Assembly: GCA_034932485.1 (NCBI GenBank)
Contig: JAYFOQ010000023.1
Span: 1-64,000 of the forward strand
From: Gordonibacter sp034932485
GTDB taxonomy: Bacteria > Actinomycetota > Coriobacteriia > Coriobacteriales > Eggerthellaceae
DNA length: 64,000 nt
Direction of reading: 5' to 3'
Below, one piece after another: positions 16,949 to 24,673 of this stretch (position 1 is its first letter; each line of letters starts with the position of its first letter). The translations under genes and the position numbers were made by a program. The notes beneath the pieces were generated by a model, which was given only the letters and a program-made list of their open reading frames with translations, did no database searches and had not been told where the DNA came from.

Positions 16949-18730
16949 CTAGGCCTCCTGATTCTCGGATTTGTCTTTGTTCTTGCCCTCATAGCGCTTT
17001 TGAGTCTGATGGTAATACCCAAGGATAAACTCCCCCTGCTCTTCGAGAGATAATCGCTGGGGGAAGGTGTTAATCTTTCCGATCAGTTCTCCGCGCGCTT
17101 TAGAAAGACTTATAGCCAAACCACCGCTGTCACGCATCAGCTTTTTTAAGTGACGGTCACTCAGTTTGATAATAATCGGGAATACCATACCTGGCGTTGT
17201 AGATGCGGAATCAAAGTACTTATCTTTAATCGTTGAGTTTAAGCCAGGATTTGCCGCATCCTGTATATGCTCAAGTACTGAGAACAGTCTCCCTAATACA
17301 TACGGCGCATCAGTGCGCTCCTCATTCAATACCACCGTAACCTCCTTGTCGTCTTTCCCACAATTATGCAGCAGATACGCCTTAATGATGGCCGCGCGAC
17401 CACGTGTTACCTTGCGCGTGCACTTCTCGTCGCTATCGCGCGTAGCCCGCGTGCGCAGCAACGCATTAGTAAACAATGCTGCCGGATAGGGCGAGTTTTC
17501 TAAAATTGAACGCATCAGCGCCCCACCCAGCACCGACGTTGCGGCCGGTTGTTTGGCATTCGGGTTTTCAGTTTCCGCAAGCAACCGATAGGGAGAAAGA
17601 TACTTTTTCTCGAAAGGCGCATGAACAATGGCAATACGATCGTAATGCTCGCGTATATTTTCCAGCAAGGCACCAAAGGTATCGCGGTGAAAAAACCTCA
17701 CCGACAGGCGTGCAGCGTTCGGAGCAAGGCCGAGCACAAAAAACTCAGTTTCAAGATCGACGTCTGCCACAGGAAGACCAGCAGCAAGTTTGCGCATTAT
17801 CTCATCGATAAGCTGGTCAGGGTCGCTCACCGCTTTTAACGCGTCCTTGTTTGTTTCCACCATCGGCGGGTTGAAAATATCAGTTACCAGCTGACTACAA
17901 ATGTCGTCATTTTTTGATGCCCAGTACACCACCGTTGTGTCGCCCAAACGCAAATGATGCTTTCGATCAGACAGCAGATAATTAAGTGCCGTGGTATAAG
18001 CGAACGTCGCCCGTTCACTTACGGGCGCGTTGAGACCCTGTTCCTCATCGTGTCCATACGATTCAAAAGCGCGCGCATTAAATCCTACCAGCGATGCACC
18101 CATAGCCTGAGCGCCCATTACCCCCTTGATGGATGGGTGAAGACGAGCAATAGGAGCTTTCTCACCCGACACCAAGCAGGTCATAACCACAGCATCGTTC
18201 GAAGCCGCCCCATACCGATCGTCCCACGTCGCGCAAACCATCGCATCCGACAACGCCTCTTTACCGTCCACGAGAAACACCAGGTTTCCGCCTGCAAGCA
18301 ACGCTTCACCCGCCGCAACCACTTCAGGATGCTCTGAGGCATCAGCTGGATTCCAAGTTGAAAAGAATGCACAAACCGCTTTCGCAGCCACGGAATTTAC
18401 ACCCGAAAGCAGTGCAAGATGTCGCTCTTTCGCCGCCTCAAAACACTGGCGAGCCCGCTCAGGCTTTCCCTTCAGATCAATGCCTAATAGATAGGTTGCA
18501 TTATCGCAGAGGAAATTTGCATCCACCCCCGAAGCCCTTTTTGCCTGCATAGGAACCGCTCTTGACCATCCCCTCTTCTCTTCGGCAGGAATAATGCCCC
18601 TCAGATCTCCCTGAGGTGACACGTCCAACATGAACGCAACCTGACGCGCACACCATCCGGGACGCGCAACCCGCTCGGGATGCTCCTTAACAAGGTAATC
18701 ATAGTAGCTTGCAAGCGACTGCAAGATCAT
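16949..18730 (-). CDS. cas8c: Cas8c (Csd1), type I-C large subunit
   Basis: Cas8c recognises the PAM and helps open target DNA. In I-C systems an internal start inside this gene yields the small Cas11-like subunit from the C-terminal helical part. The 593-residue product starts MILQSLASYYDYLVKEHPERVARPGWCARQVAF. It contains YLLGIDLKGKPERARQCFEAAKERHLALLSG and GERATFAYTTALNYLLSD-like segments of the Csd1 family, and the C-terminal region is helical. I did not find a ribosome site strong enough to place the internal start with confidence. ATGA at 18730-18727 couples it to cas5. Confidence 0.96.
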   Translation of the reverse strand: MILQSLASYYDYLVKEHPERVARPGWCARQVAFMLDVSPQGDLRGIIPAEEKRGWSRAVPMQAKRASGVDANFLCDNATYLLGIDLKGKPERARQCFEAAKERHLALLSGVNSVAAKAVCAFFSTWNPADASEHPEVVAAGEALLAGGNLVFLVDGKEALSDAMVCATWDDRYGAASNDAVVMTCLVSGEKAPIARLHPSIKGVMGAQAMGASLVGFNARAFESYGHDEEQGLNAPVSERATFAYTTALNYLLSDRKHHLRLGDTTVVYWASKNDDICSQLVTDIFNPPMVETNKDALKAVSDPDQLIDEIMRKLAAGLPVADVDLETEFFVLGLAPNAARLSVRFFHRDTFGALLENIREHYDRIAIVHAPFEKKYLSPYRLLAETENPNAKQPAATSVLGGALMRSILENSPYPAALFTNALLRTRATRDSDEKCTRKVTRGRAAIIKAYLLHNCGKDDKEVTVVLNEERTDAPYVLGRLFSVLEHIQDAANPGLNSTIKDKYFDSASTTPGMVFPIIIKLSDRHLKKLMRDSGGLAISLSKARGELIGKINTFPQRLSLEEQGEFILGYYHQTQKRYEGKNKDKSENQEA

Positions 18731-19389
18731 CGGAACACCTCGTTTCCTTCCACCTGCACAACTCCATCATGCATAACGGCACGGAAGAACAGTGGCGTAA
18801 TATTACTAGTATCCGAATAGTCCATGTCGTAGAGCATAAGACCGAGATCGCGCTCGCCTGAGTCTGCATAGAACCCCGTCAGCACCTCCTCTGGTGCCGC
18901 TTTGAAGTGAGCAGGAAATTCGCGTGTTCCAAAATATGGCATGGAATAACACTGACCTTTTTCAAGCCTTCGCTTGATAATGTCTTTGAATTTCCCCGGG
19001 TTATCCTCGGGCTTCGCCTTGTCGGTAAGATTAAAATGAGCATCTATCACATAGTGAACATCGGTGAGCATGAGCGACGCCCGCTGCTGAATATCTTCCT
19101 TCGTATTGATACAAGGAAGCTCACCCCCACTTGTTATCGCACGACGCATAGTACTGGCAAGCGCCTTCGACTTTACCTCGTTTCGTCGTACGTTTGTGAA
19201 TCGAATGGGATTAAGAACATGAATGCGATCAATGACGTAGCACATTCCAGGATGCCAATAAATCGATTCGAGTAAACCACGTGCCGCACTAGGCGTCATA
19301 ACATCATAGGACATACGCTCAACCGACAACTCAGGCCGCGTAAACAATGCATAATCGCCCCAAACCTCAACGCTTACTCCGTAAGCCAT
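18727..19389 (-). CDS. cas5: Cas5 (Cas5d type), type I-C crRNA-processing endonuclease
   Basis: In type I-C, which has no Cas6, this protein cuts the pre-crRNA at the repeat stem and then caps the 5' handle in Cascade. The 220-residue product starts MAYGVSVEVWGDYALFTRPELSVERMSYDVMTPSAARGLLESIYWHPGM. It has the family tract RFTNVRRNEVKSKA, where the active-site tyrosine, lysine and histidine candidates lie, and a C-terminal DYSDTSNITPLFFRAVMHDGVV segment. GAGGAGG precedes the start. The preceding 31-codon frame ends in TAATG on this start codon. Confidence 0.96.
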   Translation of the reverse strand: MAYGVSVEVWGDYALFTRPELSVERMSYDVMTPSAARGLLESIYWHPGMCYVIDRIHVLNPIRFTNVRRNEVKSKALASTMRRAITSGGELPCINTKEDIQQRASLMLTDVHYVIDAHFNLTDKAKPEDNPGKFKDIIKRRLEKGQCYSMPYFGTREFPAHFKAAPEEVLTGFYADSGERDLGLMLYDMDYSDTSNITPLFFRAVMHDGVVQVEGNEVFR

Positions 19390-19484
19390 TAAGACACCTC
19401 CTCTCTACCCCAATTTTCAGTTATCTCAATTGTCAAGGTTCCTATGATCGCAGCCATCATCACAATTATGATGGCAATCATCAT
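19389..19484 (-). CDS. Candidate 31-residue hydrophobic peptide between cas3 and cas5
   Basis: I do not recognise this frame. It begins MMIAIIIVMMAAIIGTLTI, one continuous hydrophobic stretch of about 19 residues, and ends with the polar tail EITENWGREEVS, so it could be a single-span membrane peptide. It starts 12 bases after the cas3 stop and its stop codon shares one base with the cas5 start (TAATG). The cas5 ribosome site lies inside it. It has no good ribosome site of its own, so translation would depend on reinitiation after cas3. An alternative reading is a non-coding spacer with an inverted repeat (GCCATCAT/ATGATGGC at 19453-19475). TTGACA also occurs here and could belong to a second promoter. 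Confidence 0.4.
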   Translation of the reverse strand: MMIAIIIVMMAAIIGTLTIEITENWGREEVS

Positions 19485-19496
19485 TTAGCTAGCGTA

Positions 19497-21725
19497 TCAT
19501 ATAACTATTCCTTTTCCGCCGGCCTCTTCTACGTCCAAACCAGTTTCTTTACGATATAAATCGGAATCAATTAACAGGTAAGTACCCTCTTCTATCGACA
19601 TAAGAGCGCCAGCACTAAGCAGCGTCTTAACATCCACATCATAAAGACCAACCGAGAAGCGAGAGAGCCGACGCATATCGGAACGAGTAGCAAATCCCGT
19701 GCGCAAAGCCCGCACTTCATACGCAACGCTTTCATCGGGAACAAGCACCGTTCGTGAACCTTCCTCGATCATCCGAAATTCTTTAGCAACACGCTCAAAG
19801 GGAATAAATGGCATCGAATCAATAGTAGAAAAGTTCGTCATATCGGAAAGTGCATGCGTTGCATCAAGACGCTCTGCGCGTAGTTCATGCAGTTGATCAA
19901 AATACGCGTGAATAACCTCAAGCGAACCTATATCACAACGACATCCCTCTTCTGCTCCTCTTGCATCTCCCGCTTTCCTTGCGTCACCAATCCCCCTTCT
20001 CTGCAGAACAGAATGCGATACGGCAGCCTTTTGGCGTATGTCTGCAGGAAGTCCATAGGACGTAGCCGCCTCAAACAGGTATACAACGCTCTCGCTTTTG
20101 GAACGCTTTGCTTCACGATTACATCTGCCTGCACACTGAACCATGCTGTCTATACCCGCCAAAGCGCGATACGCTACCGGAAAATCGACATCCACCCCTG
20201 CTTCAATAAGGCTGGTCGACACCACACAACACGGCTCACCCGCCTTGAGGCGCCGTCTCACCTCTTTGAGTACACACTCGCGATGAACCGCGTGCATGAG
20301 TGTCGAAAGATGAAACACACCACCTTCGCCATACACGCCGCGATCTGCGATCAACTCGTAGAGTCGCCTTGCCTGCCGCCGATTATTAACGATACAAAGT
20401 ACCTGATCATGGCTTGCGAGCCGCTCTGCCAACGCGGGGTCTTCAAGAGGACCAGCAAAGCAGTATTCCACCCGTCGCAATCGTTCATAGATCTCCTGCG
20501 GGTCTGGCGCTATCTCACGAACAGAACACCCAAATTTTTCAAAAAACCCATCAAGTGACGGCTGTGTCGCCGTACAAAGCACGACCGTGCAGCCATAACG
20601 ATGCACCAACTCTGCCAGAGCACGCACGCAAGGGAGCAGCTGTTTAGTAGGAATCATCTGTGCTTCATCAAGCACAATTACACTGTTCGCAAGATTGTGT
20701 AACTTGCGACAACGCGATGTTTTATTCGCGAACAGCGACTCAAACAATTGTACGTTGGTAGTAACCACCACTGGCGCGTCCCAATTCTCCGTTGCAAGTC
20801 GAAGAACCTCGCCCTCTTCCCCTCTATCGTCGAAGTCGAAGTTCGCATGGTGCTCAAGAACCGCACGCTCCCCCAAAAGCTCGCGAAATACCTGCGCGTT
20901 CTGCTCAATGATAGAAGTATAGGGAACCCCATAGACAACCCGTCGCATACCGTGAACATGCGCATGTTTCAAAGCAAAGTACAGCGATTCGATAGTTTTC
21001 CCGCCTCCAGTGGGAACAGTGAGTGAATATACTCCTGGTTTTCCCTGTGCGGATTCGGAACACGCATCAAGCAACCCACATCGGATTTCATTCAATGCCG
21101 TTTGGGGAGGATAAAACGAACGAACCTTCTCCTCAATGCGAGAATATAACGCCTCAAGATTCTCTTCGCTTAGTTGCTCGCGCGCCTCCCCTCTCATGAA
21201 TCGCTCGGTACATAAATAGTCGGCATCAACCAAACATGAGAACAACATGCGCGTAAGAAACGGAACCGAAAATCCATCTTGAGCAACTACGTTATCGAAT
21301 CTGAAATACCCTCTCTCCGGCAAGCTAATCTCTTGCTCAAACGCATGGTAGTCAGGCAGTCGCCCATCACGCGCTTTTTTTAAACGATTCTGCAGCGTTA
21401 CACCTTCATCAACATCCGCAAGCGAGCCCCCATTGGGAAGACCACCATGATGACCCGCAACACAATAAGCAAGAATTCGCGAATAATTGCGCTCCGTCAA
21501 TTCAAAAGCCCCCGCAGTGGAATGATCGACACGGTGTCCATCACGAAGGATTCGGTTCTGGAACTCGGTTGAGAATTTTCCGATATCATGCGCCATGCCC
21601 GCCGCATACGCCCAGTCTTGCGCGCCGAAAGGACGAGCGAATTCTGCAGCCATTTCAGCCACTTCTCGCAGATGATCAACAACGAGCTCTTGATGTCCTT
21701 CTTCGGTTTTATGTGAGATAAACAT
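19497..21725 (-). CDS. cas3: Cas3 nuclease-helicase (type I-C)
   Basis: Cas3 is recruited by Cascade, unwinds the target and degrades it. The 742-residue product has an N-terminal HD nuclease domain with MAHDIGKFSTEFQ (H46, D47), DHSTAGAFEL and GHHGG. An SF2 helicase domain follows with VPTGGGKT (about 237-244), VLDEAQ as motif II, CTATQPSL as motif III and QCAGRCNREAK as motif VI. The end of the protein is the small C-terminal domain. All catalytic motifs are present, so the interference module looks active. A 107-base gap separates it from cas5, the only sizeable gap in the operon. A 16-base palindrome lies about 75 bases upstream. Confidence 0.97.
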   Translation of the reverse strand: MFISHKTEEGHQELVVDHLREVAEMAAEFARPFGAQDWAYAAGMAHDIGKFSTEFQNRILRDGHRVDHSTAGAFELTERNYSRILAYCVAGHHGGLPNGGSLADVDEGVTLQNRLKKARDGRLPDYHAFEQEISLPERGYFRFDNVVAQDGFSVPFLTRMLFSCLVDADYLCTERFMRGEAREQLSEENLEALYSRIEEKVRSFYPPQTALNEIRCGLLDACSESAQGKPGVYSLTVPTGGGKTIESLYFALKHAHVHGMRRVVYGVPYTSIIEQNAQVFRELLGERAVLEHHANFDFDDRGEEGEVLRLATENWDAPVVVTTNVQLFESLFANKTSRCRKLHNLANSVIVLDEAQMIPTKQLLPCVRALAELVHRYGCTVVLCTATQPSLDGFFEKFGCSVREIAPDPQEIYERLRRVEYCFAGPLEDPALAERLASHDQVLCIVNNRRQARRLYELIADRGVYGEGGVFHLSTLMHAVHRECVLKEVRRRLKAGEPCCVVSTSLIEAGVDVDFPVAYRALAGIDSMVQCAGRCNREAKRSKSESVVYLFEAATSYGLPADIRQKAAVSHSVLQRRGIGDARKAGDARGAEEGCRCDIGSLEVIHAYFDQLHELRAERLDATHALSDMTNFSTIDSMPFIPFERVAKEFRMIEEGSRTVLVPDESVAYEVRALRTGFATRSDMRRLSRFSVGLYDVDVKTLLSAGALMSIEEGTYLLIDSDLYRKETGLDVEEAGGKGIVI

Positions 21726-21799
21726 ATACGACCTTTCGCTTTGCCCTGTCCGTCAAACCACCCTACCATGCTAGCAATTGGCACCTATTCCGAGATGAC

Positions 21800-21815
21800 A
21801 TACTTATATAAGTAT
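21800..21815. promoter_or_regulatory. Perfect palindrome upstream of cas3
   Basis: ATACTTATATAAGTAT is a perfect 16-base palindrome, 75-90 bases before the cas3 start in an A+T-rich promoter-like region. It could be the binding site of a repressor of the whole cas operon. No regulator gene lies in the cas cluster. Confidence 0.5.
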
Positions 21816-21996
21816 CTTAATCATTTTCTTATCGAGCGATGATATCAGTTTATGATCGAAGAAATAGGGTACAAAATCGGGCAATCTATCCAATTTGGTA
21901 AGACCGACTAACGTACAAAACGTGCAGTTTTGCGCACCCCTCAAGGAGGCCCTGCAAAACTCATTTTTTGCACTGCTTATCGAATTTAAGAATTCT

Positions 21997-23037
21997 CTAA
22001 CTCCGCAACTCTTCCGCGGCAAGCGAGTAGAACACCATATCCTGCGGACTACCATCGGGACCAGGCTCGACACCACGCAGTGTGCCCTCCTGTCGAAAGC
22101 CGCACTTCTCAATAACACGACGCGAACGCTTATTGAATGCATAGTGATTCACCGTAACCATGCTTAACCCCAACTCCTCGAAGCCATAACGAATCACTTC
22201 GCGCGATGCTTCGGTCATGAGACCTCGTCCCCATGCTTGCTTGGCGAGTGCGTAGCCCAACATGAGACAATCGACATTTTTACGATGAGGATCGTCAACA
22301 AGGCCGACCGAACCCACGCATGGACCAGTTTGCGCACCGCGTTTCTCAAAGATGCCGAACACGTGTGGCGCATTGGCAATGCATGTCACAAACATACGGG
22401 AATCATCAAGCGTGCGGTGCATTGGCCAGCCCGCATCGGCACCGATATCGGGGTCGCAGCAATAGGCGTACGCATCTTCAACATCGTCGAGCGTCAGTGC
22501 GCGTAGTATGAGACGCTCGGTTTCGAGCACGGGGCACGCGCACGACGATTCAGCAAAAAGAGCTGGAGCCACACCAGGATGACGGAGCTGCGACATCTCC
22601 AACACGTCTTGAAGCTGAAGCTCGCTCAGCACACGGATGCCTTCCGCACGTAAAAGACGCACTGCCACTCCGTAACCCGATACCCGCTTACCGGTAAACG
22701 TACCGTCGTAAATGACACCGTTTCCACAGCTAGGACTATGAGATTTCATTATGGCAAGCTTACAGCCCGCATCTTGTACGCACTTCAATGCCGACTGCGC
22801 ACCACACATAAATGCGGCGGTTACCTCCTCCTCTTCGCTATTCATCACGCGCAAAGCGCGCTCTGAGGTAACAATCTCGCAGGGAGGTCGGGGGGTGCTC
22901 AATCCGCCAGCCATCTCGGGACAAATCGGTACCAACTCGTGGTGTTTACGCAAAACACCAATCGCCGAACACGGCACGGATACAGCATCATAGCGACAAG
23001 GTTCTCCCAGAAGGCAGGCGCTTACAGCTATTTTCAT
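21997..23037 (-). CDS. DUF523 protein fused to a GNAT N-acetyltransferase
   Basis: The 346-residue product joins two domains. Residues about 1-150 are a DUF523 protein: MKIAVSACLLGEPCRYD, VPICPEMAGGLSTPRPPCEI and KSHSPSCGNGVIYDGTFTG with its conserved cysteines. Residues about 175-340 are a RimJ-type GNAT: LETERLILRALTLDDVEDAY at the start, a GYALAKQAWGRGLMTEA acetyl-CoA loop and VNHYAFNKRSRRVIEKCGFRQEG. The function of DUF523 is unknown, and the acetyl acceptor cannot be predicted. The ATG at 23037 puts the DUF523 motif at the very N-terminus. The TetR gene lies 76 bases upstream on the same strand. Confidence 0.88.
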   Translation of the reverse strand: MKIAVSACLLGEPCRYDAVSVPCSAIGVLRKHHELVPICPEMAGGLSTPRPPCEIVTSERALRVMNSEEEEVTAAFMCGAQSALKCVQDAGCKLAIMKSHSPSCGNGVIYDGTFTGKRVSGYGVAVRLLRAEGIRVLSELQLQDVLEMSQLRHPGVAPALFAESSCACPVLETERLILRALTLDDVEDAYAYCCDPDIGADAGWPMHRTLDDSRMFVTCIANAPHVFGIFEKRGAQTGPCVGSVGLVDDPHRKNVDCLMLGYALAKQAWGRGLMTEASREVIRYGFEELGLSMVTVNHYAFNKRSRRVIEKCGFRQEGTLRGVEPGPDGSPQDMVFYSLAAEELRS

Positions 23038-23113
23038 GAGGACCTCAGTTCGAAGCGATTTGTGTAAACGATGAACTATTCTAGCACGGGGAATACCTAG
23101 ACATGTCGCTTCA

Positions 23114-23860
23114 TTAGTCCCGTGCGTACATGATCCCAAACCGCTTTACATGGGCACACAAGCAAGCAACAACCTCGTCACGTTCCGCCACATTCTCACA
23201 TCCGTCGGCCGCCACCATAAGCAAGAGGATGGGCGAGAAAAATTCGATAGCCATAAGCCTGGCATCGCCTTTCTTGAAGTAACCCGCTCTCATCATCTCC
23301 TCGAACAATATCGTTTGATATGCGAGAGGCTTTTCCACGAAGTAACTACGGTATAACTTCCCAATGACTGGATTGCGATATTGCTCCATAACTAACAAGC
23401 GGCGAAACAACACCGCGCGTTCATCTTCCGTCCAATAGCGAAACATGGCCACACTCATGGCCTCAATCGCTCCAGGCGGAAGAGATGCATACCCCTCAGC
23501 AATCCGTGACATCATATCACCAGCAACCTCATCTGCATGCATGCCGTTGGAAATCGTATTATCGACAACTACGTCAGCTACCGCTACCCCGTCGGGAGTT
23601 ACGCTAGCCGCCACCCCGCCGAAAGCTACCTCGTCAGGCATCTGTAACTCAAATATAAGAGCATCGTAGGCAGCATTCATGCGATCAACAACGGCATCGA
23701 AAATAGCTTGCTTGTTCGCGTAGTGCTTGTACAGCGATGCTGGTTGTATACCCACGGCTTCAGCAATATCACGCATACCAGTGCCATCATAACCACGCTC
23801 CGCAAACAAACGCAAAGCCACCTCAGAAATAATGGCCTTCGTGTCACGACGCGCTATCAT
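23114..23860 (-). CDS. TetR/AcrR family transcriptional regulator
   Basis: This is a one-component repressor of 248 residues. The N-terminal helix-turn-helix is clear: RRDTKAIISEVALRLFAERGYDGTGMRDIAEAVGIQPASLYKHYANKQAIFDAVV. The larger C-terminal part is the ligand and dimer domain and gives no hint of the ligand. I use the ATG at 23860 because it overlaps the stop of the upstream membrane-protein gene as ATGA, which indicates coupling; an earlier in-frame start is less likely. A palindrome of TetR-operator form lies about 80 bases before the membrane-protein gene, so the pair is probably self-regulated. Confidence 0.92.
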   Translation of the reverse strand: MIARRDTKAIISEVALRLFAERGYDGTGMRDIAEAVGIQPASLYKHYANKQAIFDAVVDRMNAAYDALIFELQMPDEVAFGGVAASVTPDGVAVADVVVDNTISNGMHADEVAGDMMSRIAEGYASLPPGAIEAMSVAMFRYWTEDERAVLFRRLLVMEQYRNPVIGKLYRSYFVEKPLAYQTILFEEMMRAGYFKKGDARLMAIEFFSPILLLMVAADGCENVAERDEVVACLCAHVKRFGIMYARD

Positions 23861-24291
23861 GCACACACATTCCAAGTGCGCAGCGCCCACCAAGCTGCCG
23901 CCAGCTGCGCTACACCGATAATCGCATAAGCCACAGACAGCCCATTAGGAATAAAAATCATCTCAACACCCGTCCATACGATTAGCAATGCACCCGCCAC
24001 GATGCCCCATTGATACGAAGCTACACGGTTCCCTCGAAAGCGAAGTATAAGTGCCACGATGTTGGCAACCCCGTTCACCAGCATAAGCGCCAGGCCCGGC
24101 CAAAAATGACTCGTGAAAAACACGTCATGCAAAGGGAAGTTGTCGTAGATCGACAACGGCATAAAATCGGCCATCTCACCCGAGAGCACACCTAGACCTC
24201 CCAACATCATGAAACCACCGCATACCACCGCACAGATTCCATTAACCCAGTTGATAAACAAAGCAAGCCCTCGTGCAACCTTATCCAACAT
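23857..24291 (-). CDS. Four-helix membrane protein partner of the TetR regulator
   Basis: I do not recognise a named family. The 144-residue product has four hydrophobic segments, at about 10-35, 63-82, 92-112 and 115-135 (by eye), with short loops and no catalytic motif. The ATG at 24291 follows AGAAGG; an in-frame start ten codons earlier is less well placed. It overlaps the TetR gene by four bases, so the regulator probably controls it. A small transporter or membrane sensor is possible, but the sequence does not decide. Confidence 0.7.
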   Translation of the reverse strand: MLDKVARGLALFINWVNGICAVVCGGFMMLGGLGVLSGEMADFMPLSIYDNFPLHDVFFTSHFWPGLALMLVNGVANIVALILRFRGNRVASYQWGIVAGALLIVWTGVEMIFIPNGLSVAYAIIGVAQLAAAWWALRTWNVCA

Positions 24292-24373
24292 AGTTATCGC
24301 CTTCTCTTGGCATCCTGGCAAGGGAGCAATTCGCGCACAATCGCACGCACCCCCTTTTTTCCTTACTCCATTT

Positions 24374-24391
24374 AGCTAACAGTCGTTAGCT
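24374..24391. promoter_or_regulatory. Candidate TetR operator
   Basis: AGCTAAC and GTTAGCT are perfect inverted arms around AGTC. The layout CTAAC-N4-GTTAG is common for TetR-family sites. It lies about 83 bases upstream of the membrane-protein/TetR operon. The adenine deaminase gene starts about 280 bases to the right on the other strand, so control of that gene is less likely. Confidence 0.6.
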
Positions 24392-24673
24392 TTTACCTGC
24401 ACTTTACTCCAAAAGGTAGACGTTTACAAGAAACATGCCCCTTTTCGCCAAACTCTCTCTTCATTCCCTCTCCTTCCTTATTCAAATTTAACGGTCGGAA
24501 AAAAGTACTTCGCCACACAGCGTTTGGTTACTGTTTGCGGATCGACCAAGCTTTTTTGACGCATTCCCCCGAAGACCTACCAACCCTCTCTTGCACAACG
24601 CAGCAATAGCGCGATAATGGCCTCATCAGCCAGTGCGCCGCCTTGATGGCGCCGTCCCTATAAGGAGTCAGGC

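Noticed and set aside
24400..24673. Purine riboswitch before adenine deaminase
   Set aside because: The conserved core segments of the purine aptamer could not be found; only a weak hairpin near GGCGCC lies before the ribosome site.
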